From: Artocarpus heterophyllus
Lineage: Eukaryota > Streptophyta > Magnoliopsida > Rosales > Moraceae
Length of the DNA: 64,000 nt
Direction of reading: 5' to 3'
Assembly (NCBI GenBank): GCA_025403435.1
Contig: CM046351.1
Coordinates: 27,245,730-27,309,729, forward strand
Shown: positions 35,284 through 47,128 of the stretch, in pieces
Position numbering within the stretch: the first letter of the stretch is position 1
How the letters are laid out: the number at the start of each line of letters is the position of its first letter
The notes under the pieces: generated by a model
Databases searched by the model: none
Seen by the model: the letters and a program-made list of their open reading frames with translations, nothing else
Told to the model about the DNA's origin: nothing
Position numbers and translations under genes: made by a program

Positions 35284-38200
35284 ATGTCTAAAAACGCTTT
35301 ATCATCGATACTTGACAAAAACCAATTGACCGGTGAGAACTATAATGATTGGAAACGGAACCTGGACATCGTCCTTTCCTTTGAGAAACTGAAATATGTT
35401 CTGACAACTCCTTGTCCTCCCGAGCCTACGGGAGACTCAAGCAATGAGCAATTCCAAGCGTACGAACGCTGGAGAGATGCTAATGATCAGGCCCGCTGCT
35501 ATGTTATGGCAAGCATGAATAACGTGCTGCAGGCTCAACATCAGGATTATGAGACTGCGAAGCAGATCTTGGATAATCTTGAGGACATGTTTGGAGGCCA
35601 GGCCATAACAAAGCGGCAAGGGGCGCTTCGAAAACTCTTAAACTGTAGACAGAGACCGGGGACATCTGTAAAGGAGCACATGATGTTGGTCATGGGTTAC
35701 CTCGCTGAGGCTCAAACCAATGGAGCCGACATCGATGCTGAAACTCAGATGACTATGGTCTTTGAGACTCTGTCTAAGGAATTTATTCCGTTTAGAGCTA
35801 CTTTTAATCTAAGTAATAGACGGGATATGACCTCGACAGAACTGATGAAACAGTTACAAGAGTTTGAACTGCTGATCAGGGAGTCTCCTGCTGGTGGAGA
35901 GGCCAATATGGTAGCTGCTTCTGGTTCCAATCCTAACTCTGGGAATGGAAAGAAGCAACGGGCCAAAAGTGGGAAGTCTTCTATTCCTATTGCTACCAAG
36001 AGCAAGAAGAAGAAAAAGAAGAACCCAAAGAAGCTTAAGTGCTTCTTTTGTGGTAAGGTCGGGCATATAAAGAAGCATTGCAAGGACTTCCTTTCCAAGG
36101 GAGGTAGGTGTGATCTTCTATATTTAGAAACTTGTTTGGTTGAGGAATCCAGTGACATTTGGGTCATAGATTCCGGTGCAACTAATCATGTTTGTGTTTC
36201 TCTGCAGGGATTCAAAGAAACGAGAAGTCTACTTCGTGAGGACTTAACGCTTCGGATGGGCGATGGATCCTTGGTCTCAGCGGAAGCAGTGGGAGATGTC
36301 CATCTTTATTTTGATAATTATAGGAGTTTAATTTTGCGAGATTGTTTTTATGTTCCTAAATTTAAAAGGAATTTAATTTCTGTATCTTCTTTATTTAAAG
36401 ACTCCTACGTGGTATCTTTTAATGAAAAAGTGGTGATTCGTAAAAACAAATCTTTTATCTGTTCTGGATGGATGCAAAATAATCTATATTTTATCAAACC
36501 TAAGATGGACCTGTTGCTTAATGCTGAGATAAATGATAATGACTCAAAAAGACTTAAAACTTCTCACTCTAATAAGACTTATCTTTGGCATTTGCGCCTT
36601 GGCCATATTAACCTAAATAGGATTCAAAGGTTGGTAAGGGATGGACCTTTAAGTCACTTAAAGGTGGAATCTATACCTCAATGTGAATCTTGTTTGGAGG
36701 GTAAAATGACCAAAAGACCATACGGGTCTAAGGGAAATAGGGCCGAAGGGGTTCTAGAACTTGTGCATAGTGATGTTTGCGGACCGATGAACATCCGGGC
36801 ACGAGGAGGGTATGAGTACTTCGTTACTTTTATTGACGATTACTCAAGATATGGGTATGTGTACCTAATGCACCACAAAAGCGAAACTTATGATAAGTTC
36901 AGGGAGTTTCGGGCTGAAGTGGAAAAGCAATTGGGTAGACCCATAAAGGCACTTCGATCTGATCGAGGTGGGGAATACCTTTCTGATGAGTTCTTGGGAC
37001 ACTTGTTAGAAAATGGGATTTTATCCCATTTGACTGCGCCGGGCACTCCGCAGCAAAATGGCGTAGCAGAGAGAAGGAATAGGACTTTGTTGGACATGAT
37101 TCGGTCCATGATGAGTTATTCATCATTGCCTTTATCCTTTTGGGGATATGCACTACAAACCGCATGTTATCTTTTGAACAATGTGCCTTCAAAATCGGTC
37201 CCTAAAACTCCTCACGAGTTGTGGACAAGACGGAAGACATCCTTAAACCATATTCGCATATGGGGATGTCCAGCTCATGTCCTGTTTAAGGATCCGAATA
37301 AGTTGGAAGCACGTTCAGAAGTTTGCGTGTTTGTAGGATATCCAAAAGGGACTAAAGGGGGTTATTTTTATAACCCAAAGGAAAATAAAGTCGTGGTTTC
37401 AACTAATGCAACTTTCCTTGAGGAGAGCTACATGAACGACTTTAAACCTCAAAGTAAAGTGGTGCTTGAGGAGTTGAGGGGTAATCCGTTTACTCCAGAG
37501 GTTCCGAACGAAACCATTCCGATCGGTGTAGAAAAACCAAACAAACCTGAACAACAACCTCAGGGGCTTCGGCGTAGTGGGAGGATCGGTCGTCAACCTG
37601 AGAGGTATATGTTCAATGGGGAGGTCTTTTTGGCTGAACCGGATGAACATGACAGGGATCCTTATACTTACGCAGAAGCTATGGAGGATGTTGATTCAAG
37701 ACTCTGGACAGAGGCCATGAACATTGAGATGAAGTCTATGGAGACTAATCGGGTCTGGGAGCTTGTGGATCTTCCCGAAGGGGTAAAACCCATAGGGAGT
37801 AAGTGGATCTACAAGTGGAAAAGAGGAGTGGATGGAAAGGTCGAAACCTTTAAGGCTAGACTAGTAGCTAAGGGTTATACGCAAAAGGAAGGAATCGATT
37901 ATGAGGAAACCTTTTCGCCTGTAGCCATGCTTAAGTCCATCCGGATTCTCTTGTCCATAGCTGCCGCTCTCGACTACGAGATTTGGCAGATGGATGTCAA
38001 GACGGCTTTTCTAAATGGCTATCTTGATGAGTCCATTTATATGGAACAACCAGATGGGTTCAAGGTCGCGGGTCAAGAGGGTAAGGTTTGTAAGCTGCTA
38101 AAGTCAATTTATGGACTTAAGCAGGCTTCTCGTTCTTGGAACATAAGATTTGATCAAGTGATCAAGACTTATGGGTTCTCACAAAATGTGGATGAACCAT

Positions 38201-39237
38201 GTGTTTACAAACACATTAAGAATAGGAAGGTGGTTTTTCTACTACTCTATGTAGATGACATTCTGCTAATTGGCAATGACGTTGGGGCATTGTCATCGGT
38301 CAAATTATGGTTGACCAAGCAGTTTGACATGAAGGACTTAGGTGAGGCTAATTTTGTTCTCGGTATCCAGATCTTTCGGGATAGGAAGAACAAAATGATA
38401 GCTTTGTCACAGGCCGGCTACATAGATAAAATTCTCAGGAGGTTTGCAATGCAGGATTCCAAGAAAGGTGGGCAACCATCTAGGTCTGGAATTACTCTTT
38501 CTAAGAAAGACTCTCCAAAGTCTTCTGAAGAAAGAGAATACATGAAGAAGGTGCCTTATGCTTCGGCAGTGGGTAGTCTCATGTATGCCATGCTTTGCAC
38601 TCGACCGGATATTAGCTATGCGGTCGGGATTGTGAGTCGATTTCAGGCGGATCCAGGACCGAACCATTGGGTTGCGGTAAAGCATATTTTCAAGTACCTG
38701 AGAAGGACTCGAGGGTATATGCTTGTGTATTCGGGTGAGGATTTAACTCCTCTAGGATACACTGATTCGGATTTTCAATCCTGCCTGGATTCTAGGAAAT
38801 CGACTTCAGGGTTTGTGTTTACTCTGGGTGGCGGTGCCATCAGTTGGAGAAGTGCGAAGCAAGATTGCACTTCGGATTCAACGATGGAGGCCGAGTATGT
38901 GGCGGCTAGTGATGCTTCGAAAGAAGCAGTGTGGCTCCGCAAGTTCCTTGGGGATCTTGAGGTAGTTCCTGGTATGGATAAAGCGGTATCACTGTACTGT
39001 GATAACAGTGCGGCGGTAGCTAATGCTAAGGAACCAAGATTTCACAAGAAGAGTAAGCATATTGATCGGAAGTATCATGTGATAAAGGACTTTGTTGAGA
39101 GCGGGCATGTCACGGTGTGCAAGATCGCGTCAGAGGACAATTTAGCTGATCCATTTACGAAGACACTTTCTGGGAGAGTCTTCGAAAGGCATGTGGAAGC
39201 TATGGGGATGCGAAATTTGCAGTATTTACTCACTTAG
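35284..39237 (+). CDS. copia gag-pol polyprotein, intact
   Basis: The frame is open from 35212, but the ATG at 35284 ([13 protein letters not shown]) is the likely start, giving 1317 aa. Gag comes first with a CCHC knuckle [14 protein letters not shown] (about residues 253-266) after a Lys-rich stretch. The protease motif is DSGA (Asp296). Next is integrase with its HHCC region ([15 protein letters not shown]) and catalytic core ([25 protein letters not shown]). RT has the YVDD site at residues 989-992, and RNase H has YTDSDF, TMEAEY and [10 protein letters not shown]. There are no stops or frameshifts and all catalytic signatures are present. The product would assemble cytoplasmic virus-like particles, copy the RNA and insert the DNA. 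About 1300 aa is the usual length for the family. Confidence 0.97.
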   Translation: MSKNALSSILDKNQLTGENYNDWKRNLDIVLSFEKLKYVLTTPCPPEPTGDSSNEQFQAYERWRDANDQARCYVMASMNNVLQAQHQDYETAKQILDNLEDMFGGQAITKRQGALRKLLNCRQRPGTSVKEHMMLVMGYLAEAQTNGADIDAETQMTMVFETLSKEFIPFRATFNLSNRRDMTSTELMKQLQEFELLIRESPAGGEANMVAASGSNPNSGNGKKQRAKSGKSSIPIATKSKKKKKKNPKKLKCFFCGKVGHIKKHCKDFLSKGGRCDLLYLETCLVEESSDIWVIDSGATNHVCVSLQGFKETRSLLREDLTLRMGDGSLVSAEAVGDVHLYFDNYRSLILRDCFYVPKFKRNLISVSSLFKDSYVVSFNEKVVIRKNKSFICSGWMQNNLYFIKPKMDLLLNAEINDNDSKRLKTSHSNKTYLWHLRLGHINLNRIQRLVRDGPLSHLKVESIPQCESCLEGKMTKRPYGSKGNRAEGVLELVHSDVCGPMNIRARGGYEYFVTFIDDYSRYGYVYLMHHKSETYDKFREFRAEVEKQLGRPIKALRSDRGGEYLSDEFLGHLLENGILSHLTAPGTPQQNGVAERRNRTLLDMIRSMMSYSSLPLSFWGYALQTACYLLNNVPSKSVPKTPHELWTRRKTSLNHIRIWGCPAHVLFKDPNKLEARSEVCVFVGYPKGTKGGYFYNPKENKVVVSTNATFLEESYMNDFKPQSKVVLEELRGNPFTPEVPNETIPIGVEKPNKPEQQPQGLRRSGRIGRQPERYMFNGEVFLAEPDEHDRDPYTYAEAMEDVDSRLWTEAMNIEMKSMETNRVWELVDLPEGVKPIGSKWIYKWKRGVDGKVETFKARLVAKGYTQKEGIDYEETFSPVAMLKSIRILLSIAAALDYEIWQMDVKTAFLNGYLDESIYMEQPDGFKVAGQEGKVCKLLKSIYGLKQASRSWNIRFDQVIKTYGFSQNVDEPCVYKHIKNRKVVFLLLYVDDILLIGNDVGALSSVKLWLTKQFDMKDLGEANFVLGIQIFRDRKNKMIALSQAGYIDKILRRFAMQDSKKGGQPSRSGITLSKKDSPKSSEEREYMKKVPYASAVGSLMYAMLCTRPDISYAVGIVSRFQADPGPNHWVAVKHIFKYLRRTRGYMLVYSGEDLTPLGYTDSDFQSCLDSRKSTSGFVFTLGGGAISWRSAKQDCTSDSTMEAEYVAASDASKEAVWLRKFLGDLEVVPGMDKAVSLYCDNSAAVANAKEPRFHKKSKHIDRKYHVIKDFVESGHVTVCKIASEDNLADPFTKTLSGRVFERHVEAMGMRNLQYLLT

Positions 39238-39240
39238 TGC

Positions 39241-39250
39241 AAGTGGGAGA
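39241..39250 (+). other. polypurine tract of the copia element
   Basis: AAGTGGGAGA, one base before the TGTTAGACA start of the 3' LTR. The same tract is kept in the older relative at 45161-45170. Confidence 0.88.
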
Positions 39251-39251
39251 T

Positions 39252-41284
39252 TGTTAGACATGTATGCTCTAAGGAGTAAAAATGTAATACGTTTTTGGAG
39301 ACACTTTTATCAATAAAGAATTTATTCATTTATATATACCAAATATTGTCCTCTTTACGTTCATATTTGTTGAATGTATGATAAGCAAATAGTAGTCTGA
39401 GACTGTCAGTCTAAATCTTAAGAGTTGGGCATATGATGGGATGATTATGCGGTAGACACGACTCTTAAGGTGATGGTCTAAAATATATGATCCGCAATCG
39501 AGGGAATAAAGTTGGGCGCTTTATTCATGTAAAGATTGTTATGTTGTCTATATCCCTTTTGGGAGATGGTTTGTCTTAGCCATCGGAGTTGGACTCCGTG
39601 AATAGAAACATTGGCGCGTTGTCATAGGTGACGATGTGTTGGATCGGGACATAAAGTGAATTGATTTGGATTAATAATTCTGTCTTGGCAAATCGATTCA
39701 CTTTAGACAATCATTTGTATTGTATCTTAATCCTGAGATGAATAATGGGCCCGTTGTCTCGACTTGTGTCTTTTGATGTACCAATGGGTGACTCCCACAT
39801 CTCTATAGTGGCATGCATGCCGGTACGTTGGAGGCATGACTCTTGGTAGCGTAGACTTGTTATTCATAGATATGGAATCCATAGCTCCTCTTTAGGAGTA
39901 ATGATATCCTCTTATATGCGTTGTCCTGTAATTGGAAAACTGGAGCGCTCAACCATTTGGATACATAGGTGTAACCGAATGGTATACTATCTTTAGATGG
40001 TAAGTTTTCTAATGGTGAGACAATGGAACGTAAGATAAAAATAATCGGGAAGGTAAGACAGAACTTGTCCTTAAGCCGATTATGGATGATCATATTTGGA
40101 TGCGATACACTATGATATGTCATGGAGACTTAGCTACACGAGCTTCGTAATTCTATAAAGTTCGAGAGTGCAGCTCCAAGCTTTTAGTGGAGTAGCGTTG
40201 GAGTTGATAATTGTGAAATGTATATCTGGGATATTGGGTTTCATATTTATCATGAGCTTGAACTTTATAGGTCCATTTTGGTCCCCTTTGCTAGCTCACA
40301 AAATCCTGTAACGACACGGCGTGTTTTTCCAATAATTGGTGACTTATGTCGGATTTATCAGATTGGTTTAAAATTTATAAGAATCAAATAATTCATGTCT
40401 GTTTATCGGTTGAATTAATTATGTAAGAAATTAGTTCAAGATGAACTTGTTGAATTATGGCGTTCGGATAATTCTTGTCTGTTTATCGGTTGTTTTAATT
40501 TTGGACGATTAAAACAAGATAAACTTGTAGAATTATTGTGAATTGATTTATTTTCTTAGAGATTATCTTGATAAAGTTTGTTTTGATCAGATATCTTTTC
40601 TATTGGGCTATTTGAATCAAAACTGAGACTTTATCCTTTAGAATCTCGGGTGGAAAATAAAAGATTCGCGGAGATTTTTTCTCGGCAGTTCGGCATGCCG
40701 GATGACGTGTTCGGCCTGCCGAACTGGCCAGTTCGGCCTGCCTATCTCACAGTTCGGCATGCCGACCGCGACAGCTAAGATTACGCGTTTTTCACGCGTA
40801 TCTTATCAGATATTGATCCGAACTTGATTCTGTTTCGATTTTTGAGACCTAATCTGATATGGACTGACCCCAAGGACCAATAGGTATAAAAAGGGAGTGA
40901 GTCTAATGATTTACTCAGATCAATTTGAGAGATTAAGAGTGATACTCTTCTAGTGAGCATCTGAAAACTCCCTGAGAGCTTTTGGTCACAAATCACGAAC
41001 ACTAGCTTTGGGTTCTCTCTATTGGTTGGAAGGAGAGTCACCGGTGGAAGAGCTGTACGTGTGAGCCCACACTCACTCCGGTTGTGGATAGAGAATAGCA
41101 AAGAAGACCAGTTGGTTGTGGCTCTTCTGGAACGTTACTTCTCTACACAGGTCGCGGAGGTTCTTCGGCACACTGAGGTTAGTAAGATCTGTTTAATTTA
41201 TACATATAACATGTCAAACTTATGTTTTGGAAAATACTCTGATGAAAAATTTTAAAAATTCCGCTGCGCACTTTGTTTCCAACA
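39252..41284 (+). repeat. 3' LTR of the copia element
   Basis: 2033 bp, nearly identical to 31590-33622. Contains the palindrome block at 40689-40766 and a TATA box at 40885-40892. It ends CCAACA, followed by the AAATC duplication. Confidence 0.97.
40689..40766 (+). repeat. phased palindrome block in the 3' LTR
   Basis: The same four palindromes as in the 5' LTR, starting at 40689, 40710, 40732 and 40753, without a change. Confidence 0.85.
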
Positions 41285-41365
41285 AAATCTAGACGGTGTA
41301 AGAAGTGTTCTTCCAAATCATTGACTATGTCAACCATATTGTCATGATCATCTATATTATCTTCC
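41285..41365 (-). pseudogene. N-terminal piece of the split TNP2 transposase
   Basis: On the - strand this reads HDNMVDIVNDLEEHFLHRLDF, acidic TNP2-like N-terminal sequence that continues across the copia insertion into the TNP2 frame at 31589. It ends at about 41365 where copia-derived sequence begins. The junction shares the word TTCCA with the corresponding copia site, suggesting end joining at microhomology. Confidence 0.55.
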
Positions 41366-42252
41366 AAAGGTGGGCAACCATTTAGGTCTAAAATTACTTT
41401 TTCTAAGAAAGACTCTCCAAAGTCTGATTAAGAAAGAGAATACATGAAGAATGTGCCTTATACTTCGGTAGTGGGTAGTCTCACGTATGCCACAATTTCC
41501 ACTTGAACGGATATATGTTATGCGGTCAGGATAGTGAGTCGATTTCAGTCGGATCCAGGACCAAACGATTGGGCTGCGGTGAAGCATATGTTGAAGTACC
41601 TAAGAAGGACTAGAAGTTATATGCTAGTGTACTCTGGTGAGGATCTAACAACTCTTGGATACACTGATTCAGATTTTTAATCCTATTTGGATTTGAGAAG
41701 ATCAACTTTATGTTCTATGTTTACTTTAGGAAGAGGCACAATTGTGTGGAGAAACGTTGAGTAAGATTGTACTTTGAATTCAACAATGAAGGCTGAAATG
41801 TGCTAGCTAATGAAGCTTCAAAAGAAGCTAAGTGGCTCTGCAAGTTCCTTGGGGATCTTGAGGTAATTCCTGGTATGGATAAGCCAACGTTACTGTAACG
41901 CCCCTTAATTTGGACGTCACAGATGTCGTTACATACATACATTCGTACTTGCTTAAACTTTAAACATATAAATAATATCAAACTTAAACAGTACTATTGA
42001 TTTTAAAAGTACTTAAACGTACATAACTAGGATCCATTCATACCTTCAAATTTTTTTTTAAAAAAACTTAACATTGTTTAGAATAACATTGTTTAACTTA
42101 TTCCATATCATAATTTATTCAATTATACTTAAATTAATCATGAACTTATTTAATAATATAGGTTTATTAAGTTGTAAAAATCAGGACTTTACAAAACATC
42201 ACAACATAACTCATTAAACATCAAATCGTTTAAAACTCATTTACTCCCATAG

Positions 42253-42404
42253 TTCGGTAGGCCGAACTTAGGACTTCAGCAGGCCGAACCTTCTCAACCG
42301 GTAGGCCGGTAGAGGCTTTGCAAGACATCTTAAAAATTCATCCATGTTTGGCATGCCAAAAAATGTGATCAGCAGGCTGAACTTCTGGACTTCGGCAGGC
42401 CGTC
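42253..42404. repeat. phased palindrome array, left part of the 3-kb element
   Basis: Units of the TTCGGTAGGCCGAA type start at 42253, 42275, 42297 (pitch 22), then after a gap at 42347 (TTTGGCATGCCAAA), 42368 (ATCAGCAGGCTGAA) and 42391. Symmetrical changes keep several copies palindromic. Same motif as in the copia LTR and leader. Confidence 0.82.
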
Positions 42405-42760
42405 CGAGAACGATCTTTGAGAAAACTTAAAATTTTAAAACAAACCAACTTTTAGTAAAACATAGCGGAAGTTCATAATTCATAAAAAAATGATAAAATA
42501 ACTTATAAAACCATAATATAAATATTCTTAAAACTTAACATAAAATATATGTTCAAAATATATAACTTGATTAAATCATAAAATCGTTCTTCTTGGCGTG
42601 CTTCCGGTTACAATTCATCGTTCATAATGCTCACACGCCTTCCCATGTCCTCCGCCTAGTCCATGATTTTCTTACCCTTATCTGCAACATGACATAAAAC
42701 ATGGTTAAGCTAATGCTTAGTAAGTACATATAATTCTCACAATTTAAAACATTTCATAAA

Positions 42761-42802
<42 letters not shown>

Positions 42803-42804
42803 AT
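42761..42804. repeat. (ATC)n microsatellite
   Basis: About fourteen perfect CAT/ATC triplets in an AT-rich context inside the 3-kb element. Confidence 0.95.
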
Positions 42805-44531
42805 CATAAAAGTGCCTTAAGCACAATTTCATAGAAACATATCTTTCATTACATTGACCATTTTAAAACTTATTCCATTTTTATCTTAAGGGCCCAAGTG
42901 TTGCACCATAAACATCATCATAGGCGCGCCGTCATGAGAGGAGAAGGGTAGCTAATCCCAAACCAAACATGACATCATAACATAACATTTCATAACATTG
43001 GGTGTGCAACACTTATTAGGTGATACATATATACATACTTTTCATACTTTAAAACATGTCATCATCATACATGCATAACTTTAAATCATGAAAATCTTTC
43101 ATAAGAAATCCTTTAAGGAAAATCATCATAAAATCATCATGAATATCCTTGTAAACATATCATCAAACCTTGAAAAAGGTGTCATGTTGCAGGTGAGAAT
43201 GTACTTACCTTAAAGCTAGCTTACTTAACCTTAACGTGATTTGGTGACGATGCCGCGATCTCGTAGTGCTCATTCCTTGAGTGTTCATGCCATTTTCCAT
43301 TTAAAGATGCAATACATTAATACATATCATGAAATATCCATTCATATAACATTCATTCATAATATACTCATGTATACATTCATCACATTTTCAAACATAT
43401 CCCATAATCATCATCATAAAACATATAAACGCTATTCATAACATGCTTCCTTAAAAATCAAAACATTTCATACATTGTAAACATGAAAATCTTTTTGAAA
43501 AAAACATTTTCTAATAATTTAAAACACATATATTTAATTTAATAATTCATACAAACATCTTATTTTCATGCATAAAATCATTTAAATATATATATATATA
43601 TACATAACATATAACATTTCATAAACAAAAATCCAGAAATAGCATTATTAAAACAGTTTTCTCATTGTCATCTCATAAAAATTTCATAACCTAAAATACA
43701 TTCATCATACATACTCATACATATGCATATTTTAACAACTTTTTATGAAAACATCATTCATTTGCCTCTTGAATAATCATTACATTTTTCATACATCAAG
43801 GTTAAACAGTAATATTTTACTGTAAAGAGTAGAAGATAGAAATATTCATTTTTCATTAAAAACACAAAAATGACATGAATCGTGAAGAAACATCACACAT
43901 AACACTCATGAGCATCATAATAAAAACACAAAACAAAATACAATACCTAGAGAGGATATTGTAGATGAATTTGAGGAGGAGAACATCTTTTTAAATTTAC
44001 AAATACATGAGTCCTTACCTTAGAAGACTTTCTTCTCAAAACCCCTTGATTTCAATCAACGAAATATGACTTTTCTTTCAATATACTTAGAAAATTTTTT
44101 TGAAAGAGAGAGAGAAAAGTACTCGTGGAGAAGAGAAGAGGAAGAGAAAAAAATGAGAGAACGTCTCAGAACAGAGGGAGAAATTATCTGAGGAAAGAGC
44201 ATTAAAATTTTTCTAACGTAATGTGTATAATGAAGAGTCATTACTCTTCATTAAGTAAGAAATTTCTGACTGTTAAGAGGGGCATGAGGCGTGGAGGAAG
44301 GAGAGAAAAGAGGAAATTAAACAAATCATCACATCTTACCATATTTTGGCCTCTTAAAATGGGAAACCATTTAAATTGACACAAATCAATGCAAGTCAAA
44401 CCTCTTTAATTTCCCTAACTGACAAAATCAATCCTTTATTATGCCATTTAATCACAATTAAATCACCCAATTAACATAATTATCTCAGCCATAAATTTGA
44501 AGAGATTTCTGCTGACTGCTCGTCAGCCGTG

Positions 44532-44659
44532 TTCGGCCTATCGATTTTTCCCCTTCGACCTACCGGTTCCACAAGTTCGGCCTGCCGATAGGTTTCTTCG
44601 GCCTGCCGATCTCGGGCAAGATGTTCGGCCTACCGATCTTGAAAGTTTGGCCTGTCGAA
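44532..44659. repeat. phased palindrome array, right part of the 3-kb element
   Basis: Units start at 44532 (TTCGGCCTATCGAT), 44554, 44576 (TTCGGCCTGCCGAT), 44597, 44624 and 44646 (TTTGGCCTGTCGAA), pitches 22, 22, 21, 27, 22. The first four again form a 22-22-21 block. Confidence 0.82.
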
Positions 44660-45171
44660 CTGTCCTTAAATGCCATACAATAAAACATTCATACATTATT
44701 GCATCATAATTAATCATATATTTAAAATTTCACATGAACACTAGAGCACAACGATTCCATGCGATCGCCACCTGTCACAAAACTTGACCTAAAAAGTTAG
44801 TAACATGCACATCATATATCATATCATACACGTAATTTATTAATAAAATTCCTTAACAACGTTACTAACTTAATGTGGTCCGTTACATAAAATAGGCGGG
44901 TGTTACAGTTGCTGTATTGTGATAATATTGCAGTGATATCTAATGCTAAGGAACTAAGATTTCATAAGAATAGTAAACATATACATCGAAAGTTTCATGT
45001 GATAAAGGACTTCATTGAGGGTGGACATGTTGCAGTATACAAGATCGCATTTGAGGATAATATAGCTGACCCTTTTACGAAGACACTACCAACGAGAGTT
45101 TTTGAGAAGCACCTAAAGGCTAAGGGGATGCAAAACATGTCATATTTACCCACTTAGGGCAAGTGGGAGAT

Positions 45172-47128
45172 TGTTAAAGTAGGTGCTCTAAGGATTAAAT
45201 GATGTAATAGTTTTTTAAGATATTTAAGTAATAAAGAGTTTATTATTTATTTTCTTATATCAAATATTGTTCTCTTTATGTTCATTTCTGTTAAATATAT
45301 GATAAGCAACAAAAGTCTAAAACTATCAGTGTAAAACTTTAAGATCATGCATATAATTGACAGATTATGTGGAAGACATGAATCTTAAAAGTGATAGTCT
45401 AAATGACAAGGTCTGCAATCAAGGGAATAAATTTAGGCGATTTATTCATATTAAAATTGTTATGTTGTCTACCTCCATAACGAGAGATGACTTGTCTTGG
45501 TCATTGGAGTAGGACTCTATAAGTAGAAACATTGGTATATTGTCATAGGTGATGATATATTAGATCGGGACAAAAAATTGAATTAATTTGGTTAATAATT
45601 CTGTTTGTTTAAATCAATTTACTTCAGACAATCATATGTGTTATGTCTTAATCCTGAAATGAATTAATGGGCCTGTATTCTCAACTTGTGTCTTTTGATG
45701 TGCCAAAGGGTGACATCCTGATGTGATGATGGTATGCATACTAATACGTTGGAGACATGACTCTTGATTGATGTAGACTAGTTATTCATAGATATAGAAC
45801 CTATAGCTCTTTTTGTAAAGTTGATGATATTTTCTTAGAGGCATTATCTTGTAATTGGAAGACTGGAGCGCTCAATCATTTAGATACATAGATGTAACTG
45901 AATGTTATACTATTTATAGATAGTAAGTTTTCCAACAGTGAGATAATGGAACAAGAGATAAAAAAATAAGAAAGGTAAAACAAAATTTATCCTTAAGTCG
46001 ATTATGAATATCCTATGGGGATGTTACATATTATGATATGTCATGCACGATTAGCTTATTGGAGCTTCGTAATTTTATATAGTTTAAGAGTACAACTCTA
46101 AGCTTTTAGTAGAGTAGTATTAGAGTTGATAATTATAAATATATGTATCTAGGATATGTTATTTTATAATTATAGGAGCTTGACTATATATGTCCATTAG
46201 GTTCCCTTTGCTGGCTCATAATAAATCCTGCAACGATACGACATATTTTTCCTACATATTGGTGACTTATGGTAATTATTAGATTGGCTAAAATTTGAAT
46301 GGATTGGATTTAATAATTCATGTTGGTTTATTAGTTGAATTATTTTTGTAAATTAGTTCAAGAAAAACATATTGAATTATTTGGATGTATTTTATTTATA
46401 TGGGTTTATCTGTATATAACTATTTTAATTAGATAACATCTCTATTAGATTATTTAAATTAAAATTGAAGCTCTATAAAAGATACCTGGATCAAATAAAA
46501 TAGGATTTATCCAATGGGTTTGAATCTAGTGAATCAGATAAGTTTGAGGAGTTTGAATTCGAGTTTGCCTATTAAGGCCATGACACAACGGTCGACCACA
46601 TTACAAAGGCGCGGTCGACCGTGCCTGGATAATCAGTAAAATGTGTTTCACATGTTTTTACTCAGAAACTGATCCAAACTTAAATATTGAAGCCGAATCT
46701 GATTAGGGCTAACCTTGAATCTGACCACTATATAAAGACAATTATTTTTCATTGTTCCTTACATCATTTGAGAAGAAAAGAATGAGTACTTTAGAGAGAG
46801 AAACTTTGAAACTCCCAGTGAGCTATTGTTCAACATTTGGAATTTTAATTCTAGGTTTTCTCAAGTGATTGGAAGGAGAATCACTGATGAAAAAGCTATA
46901 CGATGTGGGACCACATGCATTCCAATAGTGGAAAAAAAAGGAAGACTAGTTGGCTGAGGTTTTTCTAGAATGTTCTTCTCTAGTCGGAGTTTCTTCAGTC
47001 TTTAGTATACAAAAGAGGTACGTAAAATCTTTTATTAATTTATGTACTTAGCGTATCAAACTTGTTACTTGGAAAAGACTTTGATTTAAATTTTTTTTTT
47101 TAATTTTGCTTCGTATTGTTTTCCAACA
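45172..47128 (+). repeat. 3' LTR of the truncated copia relative
   Basis: 1957 bp, beginning TGTTAAAGTAGG after the polypurine tract AAGTGGGAGA and ending TTCCAACA. It aligns along its whole length with the young copia LTR but with many substitutions and small indels. At the place of the TTCGGC palindromes it has instead CGGTCGACCA (46589) and CGGTCGACCG (46612), 23 bp apart. The partner 5' LTR is missing. Confidence 0.88.

Larger units (their letters stand above)
31590..41284 (+). mobile_element. complete, young Ty1/copia LTR retrotransposon
   Basis: A 9695-bp element with 2033-bp LTRs at both ends (TGTTAGACATG...CCAACA), flanked by a perfect 5-bp target duplication AAATC (31585-31589 and 41285-41289). 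A tRNA-iMet primer-binding site follows the 5' LTR, a polypurine tract precedes the 3' LTR, and one uninterrupted gag-pol frame lies between. The order protease-integrase-RT-RNase H defines Ty1/copia. I count about ten differences between the two LTRs (0.5%), so insertion is recent. It lies inside the decayed CACTA transposase gene. The 1.6-kb leader before gag is unusually long and carries a palindrome array (34135-34317). All visible parts for autonomous retrotransposition are present. The lineage within copia is not assigned. Confidence 0.97.
41894..44907. mobile_element. 3.0-kb element with TGTAAC...GTTACA ends, probable solo LTR
   Basis: Starts TGTAACGCCCC and ends GGCGGGTGTTACA, so the termini are short inverted repeats and obey TG...CA. 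It is flanked by a 5-bp duplication with one transition: GTTAC (41889-41893) and GTTGC (44908-44912). It sits inside the decayed copia pol, whose two halves rejoin cleanly around it. No protease, RT, integrase or internal LTR copy is present, so a solo LTR of a large LTR family is the best reading; a non-autonomous element is the alternative. It carries palindrome arrays near each end (42253-42404, 44532-44659) and an ATC microsatellite. Confidence 0.75.
41366..45157 (+). pseudogene. truncated copia pol (RT end and RNase H), split by an insertion
   Basis: 41366-41893 and 44908-45157 together match the end of the intact copia pol (38465-39237): [32 protein letters not shown], then SNAKELRFHKNSKHI and [15 protein letters not shown]. 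Everything upstream of this point is missing. In-frame stops are present in the first part (for example soon after SPKS and after TDSDF) and the 3-kb element 41894-44907 interrupts it within the RNase H region. Its own polypurine tract and 3' LTR follow. It is an older relative of the intact copia element. Confidence 0.88.

Noticed and set aside
35437..38685. Minus-strand open frames inside the copia gag-pol
   Set aside because: They are antisense shadows of a continuous coding frame with all expected domains.
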